Shown here: positions 41,393 to 49,895 of the stretch, in pieces
How positions within the stretch are numbered: position 1 is the stretch's first letter
How the letters are laid out: the number at the start of each line of letters is the position of its first letter
Source of the DNA: Exiguobacterium sp. J17977
Lineage (GTDB): Bacteria; Bacillota; Bacilli; Exiguobacteriales; Exiguobacteriaceae
DNA length: 64,000 nt
Assembly: GCF_018616375.1 (NCBI RefSeq)
Contig: NZ_JAEQBB010000003.1
Coordinates: 1 to 64,000 of the forward strand
Reading direction: 5' to 3'
Translations under genes and position numbers: made by a program
The notes under the pieces: model-generated
Database searches by the model: none
What the model was told of the DNA's origin: nothing
What the model saw: the letters and a program-made list of their open reading frames with translations, nothing else

Positions 41393-41698
41393 ATGGACTA
41401 TAAATCGAAGAAAGTGATCGGGATGGGCGTCATCACTGAACTGACGGGACTTTCGGAGCGGCAAGTCCGCTATTATGAGTCGAAAGGGCTTGTTTTTCCG
41501 GAACGGACAAAAGGTGGTTCACGTAAATATTCTTTCCATGACGTGGAACGATTGATTGATGTGGCCTCGAAACTCGAGGACGGGTGGCGGATTCAAGATA
41601 TCAAAGATCGCGAGAAGCGCTTGTCGACGAAACAGCGTGACGATTTGATTCGTGGTCAGCTTAATTCGGCCTTCCGCACGTATCCGCCAAAGAAATGA
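41393..41698 (+). CDS. tnrA: nitrogen regulator TnrA (MerR family)
   Basis: DNA-binding protein of 101 residues. The MerR helix-turn-helix GVITELTGLSERQVRYYESKGLV is at residues 12-34. The short C-terminus RGQLNSAFRTYPPKK matches the tail through which TnrA binds feedback-inhibited glutamine synthetase in Bacillus, and distinguishes it from GlnR, although a short tail makes GlnR possible. RBS GAGGAGGACG. In nitrogen limitation TnrA activates transporters such as amt and represses glutamine synthetase. Next to amt, with a TnrA box between. Confidence 0.85.
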   Translation: MDYKSKKVIGMGVITELTGLSERQVRYYESKGLVFPERTKGGSRKYSFHDVERLIDVASKLEDGWRIQDIKDREKRLSTKQRDDLIRGQLNSAFRTYPPKK

Positions 41699-41814
41699 CA
41701 CAAAGAAAACACAATGAAAATGCTTCACATTAGCATTATTCTAATTAATTTCTGTATAATGTTTTTGAGTTCACATACCTATAGAAGAAGAGTGTAGGAG
41801 AATTATAGAGGGGA

Positions 41815-42864
41815 ATGACGCGACGTATGAACGATACTATTTTGAAGGCGTTTAAAGGAGAGGCGACAGACTATGTGCCCGTCTGGTACATGCGCCAAGC
41901 CGGACGCTACCAACCAGAATATCGTGAGATCAAAAAAACGAGGACCTTATTCGAAATCACCCATGATGCCGAACTGTGTGCCTACGTGACAGAGCTCCCG
42001 GTAAAACAACTAGGAGTCGACGCGGCCATTCTGTATAAAGATATTATGACGCCACTTCCGTCGATGGGTGTCGATGTGGAAATCAAGAGCGGCATCGGGC
42101 CGGTCATTGATAACCCGTACCGGACGATGGAAGACGTGGAACGCCTAAAACCACTCAACACGGACGACATCTCGTACGTGTTCGAGACGATCCGTTTGCT
42201 TCGGGAACGTTTAGAAGTCCCGCTCATCGGGTTCTCGGGCGCGCCGTTCACACTCGCAAGCTATATGATTGAAGGCGGCCCATCGAAGAGCTACCACCGG
42301 ACGAAAGCGCTCATGTACGCCGAGCCGGACGTTTGGAACGCGCTCATGGACAAGCTTGGTGACATGGTCATCACGTATGCGACGGCGCAGGCGGAGGCCG
42401 GCATCCAAGCGTTCCAGTTGTTCGACTCATGGGTCGGGACGCTCAGCCGCAAAGATTATGTTCGTTATATCAAACCGACGACGGAACGAATCTTCACCGA
42501 GTTGCGCAAGCTCGACATCCCGCTCATCATGCACGGTGTCGGAGCGAGCCATCTCGTCGAGGAGTGGCAAGACCAGCCGCTCGACGTCGTCGGACTCGAC
42601 TGGCGCCTGTCGATTCAAGAAGCGCGCGACCGCGGCATCACAAAAGCGGTCCAAGGTAACCTTGACCCGTCATTCTTGCTGGCTCCGTGGCCGATCATCG
42701 AGGCGAAAGTGAAAGAAATCCTCGATGAGGGGATGAAACAACCTGGATACGTCTTCAACTTGGGACATGGGGTGTTCCCGGAAGTCGATCCGTCTGTGCT
42801 CGTCAAATTGACAGCATTTATCCATGACTACTCACGTGAAAAAATGGGAGGCACATCATTATGA
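41815..42864 (+). CDS. hemE: uroporphyrinogen decarboxylase
   Basis: Converts uroporphyrinogen III to coproporphyrinogen III. The 349-residue protein has the invariant [16 protein letters not shown] near residue 22 and [17 protein letters not shown] near 142. The start is taken at ATG 41815; an ATG 12 bases later, behind GAGGGGA, is an equally possible start. It is the first gene of hemE-hemH-hemY and overlaps hemH by four bases, so the three are one operon as in Bacillus. Confidence 0.96.
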   Translation: MTRRMNDTILKAFKGEATDYVPVWYMRQAGRYQPEYREIKKTRTLFEITHDAELCAYVTELPVKQLGVDAAILYKDIMTPLPSMGVDVEIKSGIGPVIDNPYRTMEDVERLKPLNTDDISYVFETIRLLRERLEVPLIGFSGAPFTLASYMIEGGPSKSYHRTKALMYAEPDVWNALMDKLGDMVITYATAQAEAGIQAFQLFDSWVGTLSRKDYVRYIKPTTERIFTELRKLDIPLIMHGVGASHLVEEWQDQPLDVVGLDWRLSIQEARDRGITKAVQGNLDPSFLLAPWPIIEAKVKEILDEGMKQPGYVFNLGHGVFPEVDPSVLVKLTAFIHDYSREKMGGTSL

Positions 42865-43790
42865 AAACCGTCGGATTACTCGTAATGGCTTATGGGACAC
42901 CATACAAACCTGAAGATATCGAGCGTTACTATACGCACATCCGCTATGGCCGCAAACCTTCACCGGAAGCACTTCAAGACTTGACGGAGCGCTATGAGGC
43001 CATCGGTGGCGTGTCACCGCTCGCGAAAATCACAATCGATCAAGCGGAGACGCTCCGTGACATCTTGAACGAGCGCCACGTCGGCGAAATCGAGTTCAAG
43101 CTCTATATCGGGCTCAAGCACATCGAACCGTTCGTAGAAGATGCGGTCGCGCAAATGGCGAACGACGGCATCAAAGAAGCCGTATCGGTCGTATTGGCCC
43201 CGCACTACTCGTCATACAGCGTCAAGTCGTACAATGGACGGGCGCATGAAGAAGCCGCGAAGTATGGCGTCGAAATCCGTTCGGTCGAATCGTGGTACGA
43301 TGAGCCGAAATTCATCAACTGGTGGGCGGAAGCCATCAAAGCGACGTTCGCGAACTTGCCGGTACCTGCCGAGAAGGCTTGCTTGATCGTCTCGGCGCAC
43401 AGTCTCCCAGAGAAGATTTTGGCAGGCGGCGACCCGTATCCGGATCAATTGAAAGAGACGGCTGACAAAATCGCCCAAGCGGCGGGCGTACCGAACTATG
43501 AGGTCGGTTGGCAGTCGGAAGGCAACACGCCTGACCCGTGGATCGGACCGGACGTCCAAGATTTGACGGCTGAACTTTATGAAAAGCATGGCTATGAGGC
43601 GTTCGTTTACACGCCGGTCGGATTTGTCGCGGATCACCTCGAGGTGCTCTTCGATAACGACGTGGAATGTAAAGTCGTCTGTGACCGCCTTGGCGTTCAC
43701 TACGCGCGCCCGAACATGCCAAACGCGGAGCGGAGCTTCATTGAAGCCATCGCCGATCGCATGGAAAGCGTGATTGTACATCATGCGTAA
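42861..43790 (+). CDS. hemH: coproporphyrin/protoporphyrin ferrochelatase
   Basis: Inserts iron into the porphyrin ring; in Gram-positive bacteria the natural substrate is coproporphyrin III (CpfC). The 309-residue enzyme has the catalytic His in [10 protein letters not shown] and the Glu-rich [13 protein letters not shown]. It overlaps hemE by ATGA at its start, and its last bases overlap the hemY start. Confidence 0.95.
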   Translation: MKTVGLLVMAYGTPYKPEDIERYYTHIRYGRKPSPEALQDLTERYEAIGGVSPLAKITIDQAETLRDILNERHVGEIEFKLYIGLKHIEPFVEDAVAQMANDGIKEAVSVVLAPHYSSYSVKSYNGRAHEEAAKYGVEIRSVESWYDEPKFINWWAEAIKATFANLPVPAEKACLIVSAHSLPEKILAGGDPYPDQLKETADKIAQAAGVPNYEVGWQSEGNTPDPWIGPDVQDLTAELYEKHGYEAFVYTPVGFVADHLEVLFDNDVECKVVCDRLGVHYARPNMPNAERSFIEAIADRMESVIVHHA

Positions 43791-45168
43791 TGTAACGATT
43801 GTCGGTGGTGGGATCACAGGTCTCACCGCCGCTTTTTATGCCGAACGTTATTTACCGGAGGATGTCACGATCAAGCTCGTCGAGACGAGCGGGCGGCTAG
43901 GCGGAAAAATCGATACGTTTGAGACGGGAGAATTTGCGGTCGAACGAGGTCCCGACTCTTACGTGTTCCGTAAGACGGCGATGACGGATTTGATTCATGA
44001 CGTCGGTCTCGGCGATGAAATCGTCCGGAACGGGGTCGGACAAGCGTACGTACTCCATCATGACGGGTTGCATCCGATTCCGAAACAGACGGTCATGGGC
44101 ATCCCGCTCGACGTTGATGCGTTCAAGGACACGACGCTCTTATCGGACGAAGAACATGCCGCGCTCCGGGCGATGCTCTTATCGCCACCGGACGTCGAGG
44201 CGCCGGAAACGGACGTCTCACTCGGCCTATACTTGCGGGAACGGGTCGGGGACCCGATTGTCGACCGGTTGATCGAACCGCTCCTTTCCGGGATTTACGC
44301 GGGAGACATCGACAAGATGAGCGCCTTGTCGACGTTCCCTCAGTTCATCGAAGGCGAGAAAAAGCACGGAAACTTGTATGAAGGGATGCGTCACTTGCGC
44401 CCCGAACAACGGGTCGCGGAAGTCGGTGCCAAGAAAGTCGGACAGTTCGCTTCACTCAAACGAGGGTTGAAGTCGCTCACCGATCGTCTTGCCGAGCGGC
44501 TAGAGCGCACCGAGATCGTCTTGAACTGTTCGGTCGAACAAGTCGAGGAGATTGAGGGCGGATATCGCCTGCTGACGAATCGAGGCGATATCGAGTCCGA
44601 TCACCTCATCTTGACGGTCCCGCCCCGGCTCATCCGTCAGTTCTTACCAAAAGTCGACAGTAATTTTCTTGCGGATATGAAGCCGCACGCGACGGCGACG
44701 TGTTCGCTCGTATTCAAAGAAGACGATATTGAGCTGCCGTTCGTCGGGACGGGCTTCGTCACGAGCCAAGAGGCGGATGTGACGATTACGGCGTGCACGT
44801 TCATCGACCAGAAATGGCCGCACGCCGTGCCGGAAGGGTATCACGTCCTGCGCGTCTTTCTCGGACGTCCGGGCGCCGATGAGATCGTCGATGCGTCCGA
44901 TGAGGAGATTGTCGCGACGGCGTTACGTGACCTTGGCGGCTTGATGACGATTAAAGCAGCTCCGCTCGAGACGGTCGTCAGCCGGCTCCGGGACGGGTTG
45001 CCACCTTACGCGGTCTTCCATTCCGACCGGGTCCGCGCGTTGCGCGCCGAGATGGGCCGCGTCTATCCCGGCATTCTGCTCGCGGGCATCGCCTATGACG
45101 GGATCGGCATGCCGGACTGCATCAAGAGCGTCCATGAACAGATTAAGGCGCTCGCGGAAGAAGGGTAA
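43783..45168 (+). CDS. hemY: coproporphyrinogen III oxidase (HemY/CgoX)
   Basis: FAD-dependent oxidase of 461 residues that oxidises coproporphyrinogen III to coproporphyrin III in the Gram-positive heme pathway. The FAD-binding motif [14 protein letters not shown] is at residues 7-20, followed by the conserved GGKIDTFE and ERGPDSYVF. The C-terminal [10 protein letters not shown] is the second FAD region. The start ATG lies inside the end of hemH (CATGCGTAA), preceded by a weak GGAAAG. Confidence 0.94.
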   Translation: MRNVTIVGGGITGLTAAFYAERYLPEDVTIKLVETSGRLGGKIDTFETGEFAVERGPDSYVFRKTAMTDLIHDVGLGDEIVRNGVGQAYVLHHDGLHPIPKQTVMGIPLDVDAFKDTTLLSDEEHAALRAMLLSPPDVEAPETDVSLGLYLRERVGDPIVDRLIEPLLSGIYAGDIDKMSALSTFPQFIEGEKKHGNLYEGMRHLRPEQRVAEVGAKKVGQFASLKRGLKSLTDRLAERLERTEIVLNCSVEQVEEIEGGYRLLTNRGDIESDHLILTVPPRLIRQFLPKVDSNFLADMKPHATATCSLVFKEDDIELPFVGTGFVTSQEADVTITACTFIDQKWPHAVPEGYHVLRVFLGRPGADEIVDASDEEIVATALRDLGGLMTIKAAPLETVVSRLRDGLPPYAVFHSDRVRALRAEMGRVYPGILLAGIAYDGIGMPDCIKSVHEQIKALAEEG

Positions 45169-45179
45169 AGATTCGGAAG

Positions 45180-45216
45180 GGGAGGTGTCGGATTATTCCG
45201 ATGGCCTCTCTTTTTG
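45180..45216 (+). terminator. terminator of hemEHY
   Basis: Imperfect hairpin GGGGAGGTGTCGG / CCGATGGCCTCTC with loop ATTATT, followed by TTTTT. Confidence 0.7.
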
Positions 45217-45258
45217 TTATAGTTATAAGCGAAACAGAAAAAAGAGGAGTGGATGTTG

Positions 45259-46146
45259 ATGACAACGTACAAATTGTTCGTATCCGATATGGATGGCACG
45301 ATCCTGCACAACCACACGAAAATTGCACCCGAGACGGCAGAAATCGTCCGTGCGGCAGAAGCACAAGGGATTCGCTTTGCGATTGCGACGGGACGCAATT
45401 ACTTCAACGCGAAAGAGATTCTCGACGAGGTTGGCCTCACGTGCCCGATCGTCTCTTCGAACGGCGGCCGCGTACTGACGGAAACGGGTGACGTGTTGCA
45501 CGAAATCGATTTGACGACGGAAGAAGCGCTCGAGGTCGTTTCGGTGTTGCATCAAGACCACAAATATTCAGACGTCTTCTATGAAATGTATTCAGAGGCG
45601 GGCCTCGTCGCGAGCCGACTCGATTTGATCGATGCGACGATGGAGAACTTGAAGCAAAACGGCGATGAGCGGTCGCTCGAGATGTATGAGTTTTTCCAGA
45701 AACGGTATTACGTCAACGAGGACGTCCGTCTTGTCGAAGACATCGAGGACTTTATTAAGAACGAGGCCGGACGCGTCTATAAATTCATCGCCTTCTCGAG
45801 CCATTTCGAGAAGATGTCGTCATTGTGGACGGAAATCGATGAGCGCGTGGAAGGCGTGTACGTCACGTCTTCAGGTAACGATAATATTGAAGTCATGGCG
45901 AACGGGGCCGATAAAGGGCACGGCGTCAAAAAATTGGCCGAGCATTTCGGTGTCGATTTATCAGAAGTCGTCGTCATCGGGGACAACTTGAACGATGTCC
46001 CGATGTTTGAAGTGGCCGGTAAAGCCATCGCGATGGCGAATAGTCATGAAGACTTGATTGCCATCAGCCACCACGTCACAGAGCGTCATGACGAATATGG
46101 CGTCGCGAACGCATTGAAACGCGTCATGAACGGGGAATGGAAGTAA
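45259..46146 (+). CDS. Cof-type HAD-IIB family phosphatase
   Basis: Cytoplasmic phosphatase of 295 residues. The nucleophile motif SDMDGT is at residues 9-14, with motif IV VIGDNLNDVPMF near residue 238 and the cap domain in between. Relatives act on sugar phosphates, flavin or PLP precursors; the substrate is unknown. The start at 45259 was chosen for its nine-base spacing from GAGGAG; ATG 45253 is possible. Confidence 0.9.
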   Translation: MTTYKLFVSDMDGTILHNHTKIAPETAEIVRAAEAQGIRFAIATGRNYFNAKEILDEVGLTCPIVSSNGGRVLTETGDVLHEIDLTTEEALEVVSVLHQDHKYSDVFYEMYSEAGLVASRLDLIDATMENLKQNGDERSLEMYEFFQKRYYVNEDVRLVEDIEDFIKNEAGRVYKFIAFSSHFEKMSSLWTEIDERVEGVYVTSSGNDNIEVMANGADKGHGVKKLAEHFGVDLSEVVVIGDNLNDVPMFEVAGKAIAMANSHEDLIAISHHVTERHDEYGVANALKRVMNGEWK

Positions 46147-46151
46147 ACGAG

Positions 46152-46181
46152 TTGTAGCGTCGGGCCGCGGTCTCGTATAAT
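46152..46181 (+). promoter_or_regulatory. promoter of lplJ
   Basis: TTGTAG (46152-46157), 18-base spacer, TATAAT (46176-46181), about 34 bases before the start codon. Confidence 0.65.
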
Positions 46182-46214
46182 ACAATTAACGATTATCCTT
46201 AGGAGGAACCTACT

Positions 46215-47204
46215 GTGAAATTTATTTTCAACCCGGATATCCGGGACCCGAAACTCAACTTGGCGGTCGAGGAATATATCCTCAAACATTTGAACGTCGA
46301 GCATGAGGATTACTTCTTGTTCTATATTAATGGCCCGTCGATCATCATCGGCAAGAACCAGAACACATCAGAAGAAGTCAACTTGAAATATATCGAAGAG
46401 AACGGGATTGACGTCGTCCGTCGCTTGTCGGGCGGCGGTGCCGTCTATCATGACGAAGGCAACTTGAACTTCAGCTTCATCACAAAAGATGACGGCAACT
46501 CGTTCAACAACTATAAGAAGTTCACGCAACCAATCGTCGACGCCTTGAAGCAACTCGGCGTCGAGGCAGAGTTGACAGGACGTAACGATATCCAAGTCGG
46601 CGAACGGAAAATCAGCGGGAATGCCCAGTTCACGACGCGCGGCCGCATGTTCAGCCACGGGACGCTCATGTTCAACTCGAACATCGAGGAAGTCGTCAAC
46701 TCGCTCAACGTCTCGGAAGAGAAGATGCGTTCAAAAGGAATCAAGTCGGTCCGTAGTCGCGTCGCCAACATCACGGAATTCTTAGAAGAAGAGATGGCGA
46801 TGGAGCACTTCGTCGAGGCGCTGCTCCATTCGATTTACGACGGACAGGAGCCGGAACGCTACGTGCTTCGTGACGAGGACTGGGAGATCGTTCAGGATAT
46901 CTCGAAAGAGCGTTATGCGAACTGGGACTGGAACTTCGGGAAATCGCCGAAGTTTGATGTCGAGTCAAAACGTCGCTTCCCGATCGGTACGATTGACGTG
47001 CGCTTGAACGTCAACAAAGGAACGATCACGGAAGCGAAAATCTACGGGGACTTCTTCGGTGTCGGGGATATCCATGACGTCGAACAAGCCCTCGTCGGGA
47101 CGCGATTCGAACGCGGCGCGATTCGGGAACAATTGTCACAGCTTGACGTCAAACATTACTTCGGCAACGTCGAACTCGAAGAACTCGTCGATCTCATTAG
47201 CTGA
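46215..47204 (+). CDS. lplJ: lipoate-protein ligase
   Basis: Attaches free lipoate to lipoyl domains using ATP. The 329-residue protein carries RRLSGGGAVYHDEGNLNFSF near residue 71 and RKISGNAQF near 132, plus the C-terminal accessory domain. The start is GTG with TAGGAGGAA upstream. In Bacillus lplJ (yhfJ) lies close to lcfB (yhfL), and the same order is kept here with one gene between. Confidence 0.93.
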   Translation: MKFIFNPDIRDPKLNLAVEEYILKHLNVEHEDYFLFYINGPSIIIGKNQNTSEEVNLKYIEENGIDVVRRLSGGGAVYHDEGNLNFSFITKDDGNSFNNYKKFTQPIVDALKQLGVEAELTGRNDIQVGERKISGNAQFTTRGRMFSHGTLMFNSNIEEVVNSLNVSEEKMRSKGIKSVRSRVANITEFLEEEMAMEHFVEALLHSIYDGQEPERYVLRDEDWEIVQDISKERYANWDWNFGKSPKFDVESKRRFPIGTIDVRLNVNKGTITEAKIYGDFFGVGDIHDVEQALVGTRFERGAIREQLSQLDVKHYFGNVELEELVDLIS

Positions 47205-47219
47205 AGCGGTTTTTCACGC

Positions 47220-47252
47220 AGAAGGGCCTCTCCGTAGAGGTCCTTCTTTTTG
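47220..47252 (+). terminator. terminator of lplJ
   Basis: Stem AGAAGGGCCTCT / AGAGGTCCTTCT with loop CCGT region, then TTTT. Confidence 0.88.
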
Positions 47253-47280
47253 GCGTTTTCGTGACAGGTTGTCTGGAGCG

Positions 47281-47329
47281 TTGCGCGTCGTTCCGGCGAG
47301 GCGTATCATAATCAGTGCAAGCGCTTTCG
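47281..47329 (+). promoter_or_regulatory. promoter and CRE-like site of the PTS IIA-like gene
   Basis: TTGCGC (47281-47286), 17-base spacer, TATCAT (47304-47309). TGCAAGCGCTTTCG (47316-47329) resembles a CRE, with one or two mismatches from the consensus, at about the transcription start. Confidence 0.4.
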
Positions 47330-47361
47330 TGAGATGGAGTCAACCAATGGGAGGAAACGAT

Positions 47362-47835
47362 ATGTATCGATTTATCACTGAATGGATGGACACGAATTTG
47401 ATGTGGGTGACGGAACAACCGACGTTTGATCTCGCCGTCCAAGCGATTGGCCTTGAACTCGAAGGTCGAGGCATCGTCAATGACGCGTTCGCGCGCGTCG
47501 TGACGGAGCAAGAGCGGACGATTCCGTCGGGCGTGACCGATGTCGCCGTACCGGTCGCCGTCGTCGATGTGCCGATCCGCGTCTCGAAACAGGACGGCAT
47601 CAGCTTGCTTCATCTCAATCAGCCGTTTGCGATGCAGACGATTGCGGGAGAGAGCATCCGCGCCGAAGCGATTTTCTTCATCACGGCGACGACGGAAGCG
47701 AAACAGTCGGCGCTCCACAAGTTGATGGACGATTTGCTCATGGACGACGAGGCATTACAGGCGCTCGTGCACGTCCAGAGTCGGACCGGATTGTATCATT
47801 TGCAGACGATGGACTTGAAAGCGTTTTCTTATTGA
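47362..47835 (+). CDS. PTS EIIA (fructose/galactitol type)-like protein lacking the active His
   Basis: Protein of 157 residues with the overall pattern of PTS EIIA type 2 domains (FPr/GatA class): a helix with regular FDLAVQAIGLELEGRGIV, then TIPSGVTDVAVPVAVVDVPI, a strand AIFFITATTE and a helix HKLMDDLLMDDEALQALV. In active EIIA the phosphorylated His follows Pro (IPH); here the residue is Val65 (AVPV), so phosphotransfer by the known mechanism is not expected. A regulatory role is possible but is inference. RBS GGGAGGAAACG. Monocistronic; promoter with CRE-like site. Confidence 0.7.
   Translation: MYRFITEWMDTNLMWVTEQPTFDLAVQAIGLELEGRGIVNDAFARVVTEQERTIPSGVTDVAVPVAVVDVPIRVSKQDGISLLHLNQPFAMQTIAGESIRAEAIFFITATTEAKQSALHKLMDDLLMDDEALQALVHVQSRTGLYHLQTMDLKAFSY
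47815..47830 (+). promoter_or_regulatory. CRE-like site upstream of lcfB
   Basis: TTGAAAGCGTTTTCTT matches WTGNAARCGNWWWCAW except for T in place of the second A of the CAW end. It lies in the last codons of the PTS-like gene, upstream of the hairpin and the lcfB operator. It is also followed by a perfect 12-base palindrome TGAAACGTTTCA (47833-47844) whose first three bases are the stop codon. Confidence 0.4.
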
Positions 47836-47863
47836 AACGTTTCATGTACAATGAAGATAACTG

Positions 47864-47893
47864 AAAAAGAGCGCGGCTGCCGTGCTCTTTTTT
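47864..47893 (+). terminator. terminator before lcfB
   Basis: Hairpin AAAAAGAGC-CGG / CCG-GCTCTTTTT with T run. It ends the PTS-like transcript and sits within 80 bases of the lcfB start. Confidence 0.82.
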
Positions 47894-47905
47894 ACGGCTC
47901 AAAAG

Positions 47906-47919
47906 TGAATAGTCATTCA
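47906..47919 (+). promoter_or_regulatory. operator palindrome upstream of lcfB (FadR-like)
   Basis: TGAATAGTCATTCA, within AAAGTGAATAGTCATTCA (47902-47919) that matches 15 of 18 positions of the Bacillus FadR consensus TGAATGAMTANTCATTCA. It is 13 of 14 bases identical to the palindrome in the yhzD promoter. Located 20 bases before the lcfB start codon. Confidence 0.6.
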
Positions 47920-47938
47920 TTTTCAAAGGGGGATTATC

Positions 47939-49486
47939 ATGGCAAACTTAGTCACAGCACTACAAGGCGTTGTGGCCGCGCATCCGAACAAGGCGGCCTA
48001 CGTGTTTGGGGAAGACACGGTCAGCTACGGACAGTTCTATGGACAAGTCGAGGCGATGGCGGCGACGCTCGAGCAAAAAGGCATCGGTCAAGGCGACCAC
48101 GTCGCGCTCGTCCTCGGCAACAGCCCCGCGTTCTTGATTTCGTATTTCGCGGTGCTCGCCCGGGGTGGGGTCGTCATTCCGATCAACCCTACATACACGC
48201 CGGACGAGATGGCCTACATCTTGCTCGATGGCGACGTTAAGGCGATCGTCGCCTTGTCGCCGCTCGTCGCGCAAGCGGAAGCCGCACTCACGAAATTACC
48301 GCAACTCCGACTCGTCATCTCGGTCCCTTATGCGGACGTACCGGCGTTGAAGCGAGATGGGGATATCGAGTTCTTGCCGTTCAACGAGGCGTTCGCGACG
48401 ACAAAAGCCAAAGTGGTCGAAGTCGATGAGGACGAGGTTGCCGTCATCCTGTATACGAGCGGGACGACCGGGAAACCGAAAGGCGCCTTGTTGACGCATC
48501 TCAACTTGTTCTCGAACGCCCATTCGATTGGGGAGTATTTGGAGATCACGCCGGAAGACAAAGCGCTCGCTGCCTTGCCGATGTTCCACGTCTTCTGTCT
48601 GACCGTCATCGTCAACGCACCGCTCCTACGCGGGGCGACCATCGTCATCTTGCCAAAATTCTCACCGCAGGACGTGTTCGACCTCGTCCCGAAACATCGC
48701 GTCAGCATTTTTGCCGGCGTACCGACGATGTACAACTTCCTGTTGCAGACGGCGATGAAAGTTCCGGCCTATGCCTCGGCGCTCAAGCATGTCCGCGTCT
48801 TCGTATCCGGTGGAGCGAGTCTGCCGGTCCAGTTGCTCGAATCGTTCGAGCAAAAGTTCGAGTGTAAGATTCTCGAAGGATACGGCCTGTCCGAGGCGTC
48901 ACCGGTCACGTGTTTCAATCCGCTCCACGGTGAGCGGAAAGCCGGATCGATCGGGCCGTCAATCGTCCACGTGGAGAACAAGGTCGTCGATGAGCTCGGA
49001 GAAGAGGTCGGAGTCGATGAGGTCGGTGAACTGATCGTCCGTGGACCGAACGTGATGAAAGGCTATTACAAACTGCCGGAAGAGACGTCGATGACGCTTC
49101 GCGACGGCTGGCTCTATACGGGCGACTTGGCGAAACGTGACAAGGACGGTTATTTTTATATCGTCGACCGCAAGAAGGACATGGTCATCGTCGGTGGCTA
49201 TAACGTCTATCCGCGCGAAGTCGAAGAAGTGCTCTATCAACATCCGGGCATCGTCGAAGCAGCCGTCATCGGGGTGCCGGATGCCGAGCAAGGGGAAGCG
49301 GTCAAAGCGTTCATCGTCACGCGAGACGAACAGGTGACGCTCGACGAGATTCGAGCGTTCGCGGCGACGAAACTGGCGAAATACAAACAGCCGACGCATA
49401 TCGAAATCATCGAGGAGCTGCCGCGGAACACGACCGGGAAGATTTTACGGACTGTCTTGAAGAGCGAGCAATTCCAACGTAATTGA
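47939..49486 (+). CDS. lcfB: long-chain fatty-acid-CoA ligase (LcfB-like)
   Basis: AMP-forming acyl-CoA synthetase of 515 residues that activates fatty acids for beta-oxidation or membrane recycling. The P-loop YTSGTTGKPKGALLTH is near residues 167-182, the GYGLSEASP region near 318 and the C-terminal catalytic Lys in RNTTGKILRTVLK. Length equals Bacillus YhfL/LcfB (about 513). Start ATG with AAAGGGGG upstream. A FadR-like operator lies in its short upstream region, so control by acyl-CoA is plausible. Confidence 0.93.
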   Translation: MANLVTALQGVVAAHPNKAAYVFGEDTVSYGQFYGQVEAMAATLEQKGIGQGDHVALVLGNSPAFLISYFAVLARGGVVIPINPTYTPDEMAYILLDGDVKAIVALSPLVAQAEAALTKLPQLRLVISVPYADVPALKRDGDIEFLPFNEAFATTKAKVVEVDEDEVAVILYTSGTTGKPKGALLTHLNLFSNAHSIGEYLEITPEDKALAALPMFHVFCLTVIVNAPLLRGATIVILPKFSPQDVFDLVPKHRVSIFAGVPTMYNFLLQTAMKVPAYASALKHVRVFVSGGASLPVQLLESFEQKFECKILEGYGLSEASPVTCFNPLHGERKAGSIGPSIVHVENKVVDELGEEVGVDEVGELIVRGPNVMKGYYKLPEETSMTLRDGWLYTGDLAKRDKDGYFYIVDRKKDMVIVGGYNVYPREVEEVLYQHPGIVEAAVIGVPDAEQGEAVKAFIVTRDEQVTLDEIRAFAATKLAKYKQPTHIEIIEELPRNTTGKILRTVLKSEQFQRN

Positions 49487-49491
49487 CTACG

Positions 49492-49524
49492 GAAGGAGCG
49501 ACGAAACCGGTCGCTCCTTTTTAT
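49492..49524 (+). terminator. terminator of lcfB
   Basis: Perfect 10-bp stem AAGGAGCGAC / GTCGCTCCTT, followed by TTTT. Confidence 0.88.
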
Positions 49525-49533
49525 TCGAAAGAA

Positions 49534-49562
49534 TTGACACCGTTACCGGGTAGGGGTATATT
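49534..49562 (+). promoter_or_regulatory. csoR-copAZ promoter with CsoR operator in the spacer
   Basis: TTGACA (49534-49539), 17-base spacer, TATATT (49557-49562). The spacer holds TACCGGGTAGGGGTA (49545-49559), a GC-rich pseudopalindrome (TACC...GGTA) of the type CsoR binds; Cu(I) would release the repressor. Confidence 0.75.
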
Positions 49563-49580
49563 AGTGGTGAGGTGATAATC

Positions 49581-49883
49581 ATGGAAGAATTCATGCATGA
49601 CGAACCGATCGTTCCGCGCGAAGACGCCGAACGTGAAGCGCTCAGCAAACGGCTACGCCGGATTGAAGGACAAGTACGTGGGATTCAAAAGATGGTCGAG
49701 AGCGACCGCTACTGCGTCGATATTTTGACCCAGACGTCAGCCATTCAAGCGGCACTCAAACAAGTCGAGATGCAACTGCTCGAACGTCACATGCGTAAAT
49801 GTTTGGTCCATGCGAGTGAAACGGAAAACATGGACCCGTACATTGACGAATTGATGACAATCGTCAGCCGCATCAAGAAGTAA
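49581..49883 (+). CDS. csoR: copper-sensing repressor CsoR
   Basis: All-helical Cu(I)-responsive repressor of 100 residues. The copper ligands C45, H70 and C74 (DRYCVD and RHMRKC) fall at the same numbers as in Bacillus CsoR. The start at 49581 was chosen because GAGGTGAT precedes it. First gene of csoR-copA-copZ, which it represses through the operator in the promoter. Confidence 0.95.
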   Translation: MEEFMHDEPIVPREDAEREALSKRLRRIEGQVRGIQKMVESDRYCVDILTQTSAIQAALKQVEMQLLERHMRKCLVHASETENMDPYIDELMTIVSRIKK

Positions 49884-49895
49884 GGAGGTGCTCGG

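Noticed and set aside
41720-41760. PerR/Fur-like AT-rich palindrome upstream of hemE
   Set aside because: Matches to the PerR and Fur consensus are poor in both half-sites; only a TATAAT box is convincing.
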